From: Chrysochromulina tobinii
Lineage: Eukaryota > Haptophyta > Prymnesiales > Chrysochromulinaceae
NCBI GenBank assembly: GCA_001275005.1
Contig: JWZX01002709.1
Location: forward strand, 1 to 62,761
Direction: 5' to 3'
Length of the DNA stretch: 62,761 nt
A program made the position numbers and the translations under genes. Of the stretch, positions 32,535 through 42,299 are shown piece after piece. Below the pieces are notes generated by a model, which saw only the letters and a list, made by a program, of their open reading frames with translations, was not told the DNA's origin and made no database searches. Numbering within the stretch: position 1 is the first letter of the stretch; each line of letters begins with the position of its first letter.

Positions 32535-33189
32535 TGCCTTCCGCTCCCTGTTCGCCTAGAAGATAGCGGCGCCATGTCGAGCTCTTCCTCTGGTAACATT
32601 TAGGTCCTCTCACCAAATCCTGTCATGCTGTGGGCGACCAGGCACTTTGTTCGGTACATGTATGTCTTCGGTCACCCCCAGATAAAGACTTCATCTAAGC
32701 TGTACACAACTGCTTCTCTACAGCTTGCTCAGAATGTCTCCTCCTGCCGCGCCACCGAAGCCACCGCAGCGCCACGTCCCTTAATCCCTGAGCGCCTTGT
32801 TGCTCTAGGCTGCAGGGCGATCCCACAGACGGGCCGCCACAGACTTCCCTCAGTCCGCCACGACGGAAGTCACGCCGCCGCCGAGCGGACCGAAGTGTGA
32901 AGCGACGCGATGTTTGTACTCGCCCGATGGGCGGCGAGCTCATCGGCATCAGCCTCACCCCCCCCCTCACCCCCTCCCAGGCATCCATGGTCTCAGGCTC
33001 GCCCTCCAGTCTCGTCACCCTCGCAATGATCTCAGCCTCACCCGCTTTTCGAAAGCTGTGGGTTTGGGCTTCATCCACACCACATGCGAGGCCAAAGGAG
33101 GCGAAGCCGCCGTGGGGGCCACGGCTGCATGATTCCCTCCGTCATCAGGCGTGCATCGAGGCAAGGCACCCAGATGCGCCGCGCATGCT
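32535..33189. other. intergenic region, possible unassigned exon
   Basis: A minus frame near 32960-33078 reads EAEIIARVTRLEGEPETMDA, which could be part of a coding exon. The sequence CCCTCCGTCATCAG at about 33136-33149 on the plus strand looks like a typical intron end of this genome and would imply a plus-strand gene. I could not join either into a gene. Confidence 0.3.
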
Positions 33190-33953
33190 TCAGACCTCGT
33201 CCTTGGCAGCCTTCATCTTCTTGGGACCTGGCGACGCCGCCTTCAGCATCTTCACCTCCGGCGCCGTCTCCTCTTTGAGCTTCTCGAGCGCGTCCTGGCT
33301 CTCCTTGAACTGCGCCTGCAGGCTCTTGAGCAGCTCATCGTGCGCCGTCTCTGCCGCCTTGAGACGGGTCGAGAGGGCGGCAATCTTGTCGGCACGCGCG
33401 GTGGCGTCCATCGCGATGTACCCGTCGAGCTTGGCCTTCTGCTCCGACGTGCAGTTCTCGATCGTGTCGACGGTGCAGCCTGGGCCGAGCTCGGACGCAA
33501 ACTTCTTGAGCGCAGCGAGGTCGCGGGAGCCCTTGTAGTCCTCGCCTTCGTCGTCGCCCGGCGTGAACGACTTGATTGTCGGAAAGCCTTGCACCCCCTT
33601 CGTGTCACAAAGCGGCTTGCCACCGGCGGTGCAATCCACGTCCGCGATGAGGACGTTGTCAGAGCCTTGGAACTCCGTTGCGAGCGCATCCCAATCTGGC
33701 TTCATCTTCTTGCAGTGTCCGCACCATGGCGCAAAGAACCTGCATGGCAGCAGACGCACAGCACCGTGGAGCAATCAGCATTTGAGTGAGAGGGGGCGCG
33801 CGTGTCTCACTTGTGGGAGCGGGCGCGCGTGTCTCACTTGATGAATGCAGACTTGCCCGAATCGGTCACCTCAGCCTGCCAGTTCTCTGGCGTGAGCTCC
33901 AGGGTGGCGGAGGCCGTGGCGACCGACGCGACGAGGCAGATGCGGGCGAGCAT
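33190..33953 (-). CDS. secreted thioredoxin/PDI-like protein with coiled-coil tail
   Basis: Exons 33838-33953 and 33190-33739, joined inside the Lys codon of FIKFFAPWCGHC; about 221 aa. The signal peptide (MLARICLVASVATASA) is followed by LELTPENWQAEV, the CGHC active site in FFAPWCGHCKKMKPDW, VLIADVDCTAGGKPLCD and VQGFPTIKSF. This is a complete a-type thioredoxin fold of the PDI family, which makes and rearranges disulfides in the ER. A C-terminal helix (LSTRLKAAETAHDELLKSLQ) leads to a KDEV terminus, close to the ER retrieval signal KDEL. The intron contains two copies of GTGAGACACGCGCGCCC, one at the donor, so two donors are available. Confidence 0.9.
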
Positions 33954-34239
33954 GTTTGCGCGAGTTCTGCGGCTTCGATCGGAAGGTTGCGTCATCAGGA
34001 AATATTCATAGAGGATGACACGTCATGAGAAGTTGAGACAGCGACCTCGCCGGTAAAAGTGTTTTTGAACCGCCCTATGTCACGGTCGGGGTCACCTCAG
34101 ACACCCCACGTTCAAAGGCAAGCCACGGCGGCAGCCCCCAGAGCTCGAGGGCGCCAAAGGGGACGCACGTCTGCAGTCACTGCTCACGTCACTCACTGCT
34201 CCCCCCCACCCCCCATCGCACAAGTCCTCCAGACCCCTT
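33954..34239. other. intergenic region, promoter side of the PDI-like gene
   Basis: It lies between the PDI-like start and the stop codon of the FAD monooxygenase, both on the minus strand. No gene is seen. Confidence 0.4.
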
Positions 34240-36810
34240 TCATGCCCGGCGCCGCTGCGCCATCCAAACGACCGCCACGGCGACCGCCACCGCGCCAAAA
34301 GCGAGCACCCGTCGACGCCCTTCCGCCCCTCGCTGCTCGGCCGCCGCTTTGGCGACGAGCTGCTCGACGTCATCGTCCTGCGGCGCGACAGGCCGCTTTC
34401 ATCAGAAGATGTGCAGCGCGCGACAGGCCGGCTTCGTCAGAATATTCAGGTTTCGTCAGCAGATGCAGCGCAGCAGTGGCGATCCAGTGGCAATCCAGTG
34501 GCAATCAAGTGGCACTGACCTGCGGCTCGACACGCCGCTGCACCTCGCGCACAAAGTCGTACGCGGCGCCCGGCTTCATGATCGGCAACGTGCCGTGACG
34601 AAACACGTCGAGCTTGATCTCGAGCTCGCGTCGGAGATTGTACCACCAGCTCTCGGCGCGCAGCTGCTGCGTGCGCCCGAGGGCGTGCGAGCTGCGCAGC
34701 ACCGGCGTGACCCTTGGGATGCGCATCTGCAATGAGGGGGGCAATCAGCATGCAATGAGGGAGGCAATCAGCATGCGAGCCACGTGACCCTCGGGATGCG
34801 CATCTGCTGGTACATGGCCGCCGTCAGAGGCAATCACGGAGCAATCATTGAGCAATCATTGAGCAATCAAGAAGCCATCGCGGAGCCATCACCTGCTGGT
34901 ACATGGCCGCCGTCGCCTGCATATTCGCATCGGACGGGTCAAACGGCTTGGTGCCCGCCGCGCAGCAGTAGTGCCGTAGGAGGCGAGAGAGCACGCCAGC
35001 ATCCTCCATGGCCATCATGGCGCCCTGCCCGATGTACGGCACCGGGGGGTGCGCTGCGACCGGAACCGGATCCAAATTAGGGACGCCATCCGGATCCAAA
35101 TTAGGGACGCAATCAGAGGGACGTCATCTGGGACGCGCTCAGAGAGGCCATCCGCGTGATGGAATCTGCGAGATGCAATCTGCGAGATGCTCTGCGAGAT
35201 GCAATCTCACCTGCGTCCCCGAGGAGGACGACGCGCCCACACAGGCTCACCCACGTGTCGAGGGGATCCCGCGAGAAGACGCCGAGCTTGATGACGGTCT
35301 CCGCCTGGCGCAGCGGCGCGAGGAAGGCTTCATGCCACCTGATGAGGGAGGCAATCAGAGGCGCACTCAGTGGCAATCAGAGGTCATCGGTGGCGAGAAG
35401 AAGGCGTGAAGAAGGCGATTAGGGAGGCAATCAGCATGCAATGAGGGAGGTAATCGAGGAATTTCGTGGCCATCAGAGTTTCACCCGTCTGCCTCGAGCT
35501 TGGCCGCGAGCGCGACGCACTCCGCTCGTCCTTCGTCCGCTGAGAGCGTGCCTGCATGCAATTAGGGAGCTCATCAGAGCTCATCCGATGCAATCAGAGG
35601 CAATCTCCGCTCGTCCTTCGTCCGCTGAGAGCGTGCCCCAAGCTTCGTCATGAGGGAGGCAATCAGCATGCAATGAGGGAGTTCGTCCGCTGAGAGCGTG
35701 CCCCAAGCTTCGTCATGAGGGAGGCAATCAGCATGCAATGAGGCAATCCGCATGCAATGAGGGAGTTCGTCCGCTGAGAGCGTGCCCCAAGCTTCGTCAT
35801 GAGGGAGGCAATCAGCATGCAATGAGGGAGTTCGTCCGCTGAGAGCGTGCCCCAAGCTTCGTCATGAGGGAGGCAATCAGCATGCAATGAGGCAATCAGC
35901 ATGCAATGAGGGAGTTCGTCCGCTGAGAGCGTGCCCCAAGCTTCGTCAGTCGTCGTGGCGGGAAAGTACAGTTGAAAGATCTGCTCCGCCTCGCCTGATG
36001 GGGGAGGCCATCCGAGGCGCACTCAGAAGCGCAAGCAATCCGTGGCGCACTCAGAAGCGCAATCCGTGGCCATCAATCGCAATCCGTGGCCATTAGTCGC
36101 AATCCGTTCAGGGTTTGACAGATCGGCTCCGCCGCCTCACCGGTGGGATAGAAGCAGCCGTGGCATTTGGTGGTGCGGGAGGAGGGGAAGCAGATGCCGC
36201 GCATTGGGCGCGGGACCTTGGCCGCGCCCATCAGGCACGTGACGCCCGTAAACTCGGCGGCCAGCTTGCCCACAACCGCCTCTCTCACCCTCGACTTGAG
36301 CCCGTCGGCGCCAAAGACGACGCGCACCGTCCGGCTCGTGCCGTCCGCAAAGGTGACGTCGACGGTGCCGTCGGCGCGAGGCTGCACGTGCTCCGTGCGC
36401 ATCTTGAAGTGCACCTTGATGCCCGCCGCCGTCGTCGCGTCGAAGAGCACCTTCTGCAGCCGCCAGCGCCGGATACCGAGGCTTTGCAGCTCGGGGTCGT
36501 CGCTCAGCTCGCTCTCGCGCGCGCATGCCACCTGGGTGCCGTCGTGCCGGTACCATCGCCGGTAGATGTAGTCGTACCCGGACGCGCGCACGGCTGCCAG
36601 CAGCTCGGGCGAAATGTCACGCAGCACGCGCAGGCCGTTGGCGTACAGCCCGACGGCGCCGCCCGCGTTGTTGGTGAACGCGGTCGCCTGCTCGAACACT
36701 TCGATGTCCGCGCCCGAGAGGCCGCAATGCTTGCGCAGCGCGAGCGCGAGGCACAGCCCGCCGATGCCAGCGCCGACAATCAGCACTCGCGGTTGCGCGT
36801 TCGCGTCCAT
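34240..36810 (-). CDS. FAD-dependent monooxygenase (aromatic hydroxylase / epoxidase type)
   Basis: Exons 36141-36810, 35935-35994, 35485-35551, 35211-35338, 34893-35053, 34520-34726 and 34240-34377; all phases agree, 476 aa. The N-terminal Rossmann motif VLIVGAGIGGLCLALALRK binds FAD. VVFGADGLKSRVRE is the DG-type motif, and GRVVLLGDAAHPPVPYIGQG with MAMEDAGVLSRLL is the second FAD motif of group A flavin monooxygenases (salicylate hydroxylase, zeaxanthin epoxidase and relatives). A C-terminal TM helix (VLAFGAVAVAVAVVWMA) with a basic tail anchors it to a membrane. The second intron uses a GC donor and carries many copies of the next exon start. Substrate cannot be told from sequence; pigment or aromatic metabolism is a guess. 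Confidence 0.9.
35551..35940 (-). repeat. multicopy exon-start repeats inside a GC-AG intron
   Basis: The block GAGTTCGTCCGCTGAGAGCG (with TGCCCCAAGCTTCGTC after it) appears about five times, separated by ATGAGGGAGGCAATCAGCAT units. On the minus strand it encodes DEAWGTLSADE, the end of exon 2 and start of exon 3 of the FAD monooxygenase. Only the outer copies can be used to keep the frame. Confidence 0.9.
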
Positions 36811-37004
36811 CCTTCCTGAGTTTCGTCAGTGCCGAAGAATCGAATCCGGCGGCGTGAACGTTAACACGACAGACGCGACAACCGTTGCTACGGCACTGTG
36901 AAGGGAGCGCACGGTGTTTCACGAATTTGCAGGTTTTCCGTATGTTTCTTCAGACACATGTGTCCCGCATACCATCACACAACTTGGCCTCTGCACAGAA
37001 GCGC

Positions 37005-40000
37005 TCAGTCCGAGTCCAAGTCGATGACATCCTCCGGCTTGGGCTTCGGCTTCGCCTTCTTCCGGGGCGCAGCCGCTGGCGCCATGACGGGCGCGGCACC
37101 GGCGGCTGACGCGGCGGCTGGCGCGGCGGCTGGCGCAGCTGCGGGTGGGGGCCTGGGCGCCGTGTCGGGCGCGGGGCGCTTGCGAGCAGCGCTCGCGGAC
37201 GCCGACGCGCCGCCCGCGCCCACGACGGCGCCCGGTCCCTCGGGCGCCAGCCCGAACGAGCCCGCGCCCACGACGGCGCCCGGTCCCTCAGGCGCCAGCC
37301 CGAGCGAGAGCCTTCGTTTGGGAAGGTCCACAGCGAGCACCTGATGAAGGAGGCAATCAGAGGTCATCAGAAGTAATCAGAGGTCATCAGAGGTCATCAG
37401 AGGTCCACAGCGAGCACCAGGAGGGATAGGGGCATGCCCACGCAGGCATGCTCGAGGGGATCAGACACGCGTCCACCGCCCGCTGTGCGCATCTGCGAGA
37501 GAGAGAGAGAGGAGCACACGGTCGTGAGAGGCCCTCAGAGCGTAATCAGAGCGTAATCAGATCGAAATCAAAGCGTAATCAAAGCGCAATCAGAGCGTAA
37601 TCAGTCACCTGCGAGACATGCAGTAGCCCATCGTCTTTGAGCCCCACGTTGACGAAACAGCCAAAGGGCGTGATATTCCGCACGACTCCCTCAAGCCTCT
37701 GCCCGAGGACCAAATCGGCCAAAGTTTGCAACGAGGAGCCCAGCAACAACGGTCCGGGCAGCTCCTCACGAGCGTCGCGTTGGGCAGCCGTCAGCGCCTC
37801 GAGGAGCTGCATGAGGGCGAGCTCGCCCACGCCGCAGGCAGCCGCCAGCGCAGTGCGACCACTTGGTGTGGCCGCGCGCCGCAGCCCTAATTGCCCTAAT
37901 TGCACTAATTGCACTAATTGCCCGGATTGCCCTGATTGCCCACTGGGGGTTACATCTCGTCCGACGAGATCGTGCCCTAATTGGGCAAGCAGCCGACGGC
38001 ACGCTTCGTATGATTCGGGATGGACGGCGGTCGCATCGAGTGGCTCTGCCGCGTCGAGGCCCAGCCGAAGGAACCCGGCCGCCTGTTCAAATGATTGGGG
38101 TCGCAATCAGAGGCAAGCAGGGGCACTCAAAAGCACTCAGGAACGGTCAAACGATTTGCACTTGAACGGCCGCCTAATGGCAATCGGGAGGTGATCGAGA
38201 GGTAATCACCTGCTCGTGTGTCCAAATGATTGGGGTCGCAATCAGGAGGTCATCAGTGGCAATCGAGAGGTGATCGAGAGGTAATCACCTGCTCGTGTGT
38301 CCAAATGATTGGGGTCGCAATCAGAGGCAAGCAAAGGCCATTAGGTCGTGAGGCTCATTTAGGGCAGCCACCTGTTCAAAGGTCTTGGGGCCGATTCCCT
38401 TGATGGACCGCAGGGAGGCGCGTGAAGTGAAACCGCCGGCAGGCCGCGCCGCGACGATGGCGGCCGCTCGGGAGGCGTTGAGGCCGCCAATGTGCATGAG
38501 GAGGCTGGTTGAGGCTGTGTTGAGGTCCACACCTACGTGGCACACCGCCGACTGCACCACCTGCGCCGGGGGTAGTGGGGGGTCGGGGGACTGAGCGGGG
38601 CGAGTCGGGGGACTGGGGGGTGGTCGTGGGACTGGGGGGGGAGTCGGGGGACTGGCGAGGTGAGGGGGGTGGAAGTGGCGAGGTGAGGGGGGTGGAAGTG
38701 GCGAGGTGAGATGGGTGGGACTGGCGAGGTGGGGGAGGCCATCAATGCTCATCAGTCGCAATCAGCATGGAAGCTCTCCTGTGCCAACTCAGCGTCGAGC
38801 AGCTTGGGCGGCAGGTCATGTTGGTACAGCCCCACTCCGAGGGATTTGGGATCAACTCGGACGAGCTCCGCCATGGGGTCCTGTGAATGTGAACGCAGGC
38901 CATCAGTGGTCATCAGAGGTCATCAGAGGTCATCAGAGGTCATCAGAGGTCATCAGGGGTCATCAAAGGTCAACAGAGGACATGAGATCGCTCACCTGCA
39001 GCCGGCGAGCGAGCGAAGCTGCGCCGATCGCCGCTGGGTCGAGTGTCGGGTCTGCCACCTGCATGCAATGAGGGAGGCAATCAGCATGCAATGAGGGAGG
39101 CCGATCGCCGCTGGGTCGAGTGTCGGGTCTGCCACCTGCATGCAATGAGGGAGGCAATCAGCATGCAATGAGGGAGGCAATCAGCATGCAATGAGGCAAT
39201 CAGCATGCAATGAGGGAGGCAATCAGCATGCAATGAGGGATGCAATCAGCATCCCACCTGGGCCGCCGCAGTCACGGACAGGACCGATGCCCCAGCCTCA
39301 TGCACCACGCTCAAGCGCACGTGCGAAAGAGAAGGGTCCGCACGTACCTGATGAGGGAGGCAATCAGACGTATTCGGAGGTCATCAGAGGCCATCAGAGC
39401 TCATCAGAGAAGGGTCCGCACGTACTGCCGCCGCCACCACCTCAACAGTCTCGTGGTTCGCAGTGAGGGAGGCAATCAGCATGCAATGAGGGAGGCAATC
39501 AGCACCTACTGCCGCCGCCACCACCTCAACAGTCTCGTGGCTCGCAGTGAGGGAGGCAATCCGCATGCAATGAGGGAGGCAATCAGCACGTACTGCCGCT
39601 GCCACCACCTCAACCGTCTCGTGGCTCGCAGTGCCATCGCCAACGGCCACCACGCTCACTCGATGCTCCTTGATCCATTCTCGTAGCGTACGCTCGGCGC
39701 TGGCTCGCTCGCCGTGCGGCGGGTGGGCCATGATCACGCCGTGGGCGCGTACCTGCATGCAATGAGGGAGCTCATCAGAGCTCATCAGAGGCCATCATTG
39801 CTCATCAGAGGCAATCAGAGCTCATCAGAGGCAATCAGAGCTCATCAGAGGCAATCAGAGCTCATCAGAGCTCATCAGAGGTCATCAGAGCTCATCAGGG
39901 GCCATCAGAGGCGCACACCCGTCCCTCGGCGTCGATGACCGCCAGCTTGCAGCCGGAGCGGTAGCCCGGGTCGACGCCCAAGATGACGCATCCACGCACG

Positions 40001-41824
40001 GGCCGTTGGAGGAGCAGTGCACGCAGATTCGATGAGAAGACCTTCGCAGCTTGCATCTCAGCTTCGTCAGTCATCCGCCGCCGAAGCTCGCGCACCTGAT
40101 GACGGAGGCCATCAGTGGCCATCAGTGGCCATCAGTGGTCATCAGTGGCAATCAGGCTCAATCAGGGCTCTCGCACCTGATGAGGGACGCCATCATTCGC
40201 CATCAGGCGCAATCAGGCTCAATCAGGACTCTCGCACCATGGCCGGCTGCAGCAGCCGAGTGAACGCGTCCGCGACCGCCGCCTCGAGGAGTGAGGCGCG
40301 CTCACCACGGCGCTCCTCCGTACGTGGGAGGGCGGCGGCCTCGAGGCAGCGAAGGGCTCGATTGCGATCTGGCACGCTCACCTGATGACGGAGGCCATCA
40401 GCGTCACTGAGCTTCGTCACTCCGAAGGCTGTGACGTGGCTTAGGCGGAGCGGACGGACCGGATGGCAATCAGAGCTCATCAGGCGGATGGCAATCAGAG
40501 CTCATCAGGCGGATGGCAATCAGAGCTCATCAGACGGATGGCAATCAGAGCTCATCAGACGGATGGCAATCAGAGCTCATCAGGGGGATGGCAATCAGGC
40601 ACTTTTATGATGAGGATGGCCATCAGGCACTCCCATTCGTACTCAGGCGCACACCCACCGTGACTCGGATGGCCTTCCGCGCCTCGTACCTGATGAGGGA
40701 GGCAATTAGACGTAATCGGAGGTCATCAGAGGCTATCAGAGCTCATCGGATGGCCTTCCGCGCCTCGTACCGATTGATGGCGAGCACGCGGTGAGCGGGC
40801 AAGCTGCTCGCGCGCACGCTCAGACCGATCAATGACGAAACCGCGTCGTCACGGGCGCTCGACGCGTTGTCGCGGGCGGTCCCGGAGGAGGGGCGTGAAG
40901 TCGTGGCGCCCGACACGGCGCCCGTCTTGCCGCCGCCGCTCGCACCGCCGCCGCCGCCACCGCCGCCGCCGCCGCCCTCAGCGGTTGCATGCTTGCTCGG
41001 CGCCCGACACGGCGCCGAAGCGGCCACGCTCAAAAGTCGCGTGGCGCCAAAAGTACTCTCGCAGCGACGCGCGGGCGGCGGGGTTCTCGCTCACCTGAGG
41101 AGGGATGCGGATCCCGTAGTACTTAGTGGCATGCACTCAGTCGCATGCACTCAGTCGCATGCACTCGGTGGCATGCACTCGGTGGCATGCACTCGGTGGC
41201 AATCAGCGTGCATCAGCATCAACAAGAGCCAATCAGCACCAATGCGCCAATCAGCGGCCATCAGAAGCAATCAGCGGCACCCAGAGGCAATCAGCGCCAA
41301 TCAGCGGCCACCAGCGCCCAGCAGTCGCTCACACGCTCGGCAAGCAAATGGATCACGCCGCCGCAAGTGCCCTGCTGGACGCGATCGCCGGCGTCGAAGG
41401 CGCTCCGAATCTCGGCGTCCGAGATCGACGAGTGCAACCAGATGCGCTCAGCGAGCGGCGCGAGGCCGCGTGCTCGCGCGGCTTCCGCCAGGGTGCCTCG
41501 CGACTGCTTGAACGGTGCGTGCAGGTCGTCTAGCGTGCACAGGTCCGACGCATCGCGCACAGCCTGCAGCGCTGCTGGCGGAGCGTCCGCCTTCTCCAAC
41601 GCACGCAGCACCGTCTGCCGCCGGTCCTCCAAGGCGGCGTGCTCACGAAGCGCGGCGCGCACGGCGTTCACCTGCCGCTCGTCCATGCCACCCGTCAAGT
41701 CAGAGCGATACCGCACGATGAATGGAACCGTCGCGTCCTCGGCCAGAAGCTGCCGCGTCGCCTCGAGCTGCTGTGGGCGTATGCCGAGCGAGGCGGCACA
41801 GCGCGCGAGCCATGCCTCTCGCAT
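37005..41824 (-). CDS. tex: Tex-like S1 RNA-binding protein, many introns
   Basis: Exons I could fix: 41333-41824, from 41094 (end near 40995), to 40771, 40659-40689, 40238-40381, 39919-40095, 39594-39752, 39258-39347, 38996-39058, 38767-38880, 38372-38560, 37609-38082, 37418-37492 and 37005-37340. Tex landmarks occur in order: ATVPFIVRYRSDLTGGMDER, LPAHRVLAINRYEA, CVILGVDPGYRSGCKLAVID (YqgF-like), VSVVAVGDGTASHETVE, VVHEAGASV, LGVGLYQHDLPPK, CHVGVDLNTAS (helix-hairpin-helix), and the S1 domain LEGVVRNITPFGCFVNVGL. Tex proteins bind RNA and act in transcription or stress responses. The C-terminus has a duplicated APEGPGAVVGAG block and a Lys/Pro tail (KKAKPKPKPEDVIDLDSD) that may be a nuclear signal. 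The intron after 38767 appears to use a GC donor. The exon 2/3 junction near 40900-41000 is unresolved. Confidence 0.92.
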
Positions 41825-42039
41825 GTTGGGCGGCGAACCCGCGCGCCTCTCTAGTGGCGGCGCGTGCGGGAGCGGCAGGCTAGGCCGACGAGCGATCAGG
41901 TGTGAATGGTTACCATTTGCTGTGAAAACGACAGCGGTCCCGCGGGTCCCCCCGCAAAAACAGTGTGGGGGAGCCGGGACACCCGTGGTCTGTGTGTCTG
42001 CGTGAAGCAAAAACGGGTCGACACACAATACGCTCATGC

Positions 42040-42295
42040 GAGCGCTAACCCTAACCCAGGCCGAGAAGTGGCGGATGTCCTTAGCGGTGATCGAGTCGAT
42101 CACGAAGAGGGAAGAGCAAGCCCTGGAGCTTGCGGCCAGGGGAGATTATTGACAAACTCGAGCGTCGCCATCTGCTTCCTTGTCGAGGACGAGAACGCCT
42201 GCCACGTGATCCGCCTGTCGGTCGCGTAGACGTCGGGGTTGAGAAGGACCTTGATGCCCCGATAGACCTTGCCCACGTGCGTCGGCAGGCTGCCC
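42040..42295 (-). pseudogene. broken fragment of an R-S-E type ADP-ribosyltransferase
   Basis: Directly downstream of the giant PARP gene, on the same strand, a frame reads VGKVYRGIKVLLN and ITWQAFSSSTRKQMATLEF. These are the Arg and Ser-Thr-Ser motifs of arginine-type mono-ADP-ribosyltransferases. Near 42115 the frame shifts by one base: the first frame meets a stop, while the next frame continues with a family-like stretch (IDSITAKDIRHFSAW). Similarity ends at about 42057, exactly where CTAACCCTAACCC, a telomere-like sequence, begins. The Glu motif needed for catalysis is missing. I therefore call it a truncated and frameshifted remnant. Confidence 0.55.
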
Positions 42296-42299
42296 AGTG

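Noticed and set aside
38565-38735. Pro-rich coding frame PPLPPAQ / SPTRPAQSPD beside a Tex exon
   Set aside because: It is a GGGGACTGG / GTGGAAGTGG simple repeat inside the Tex intron 38561-38766; the exon chain fits without it.
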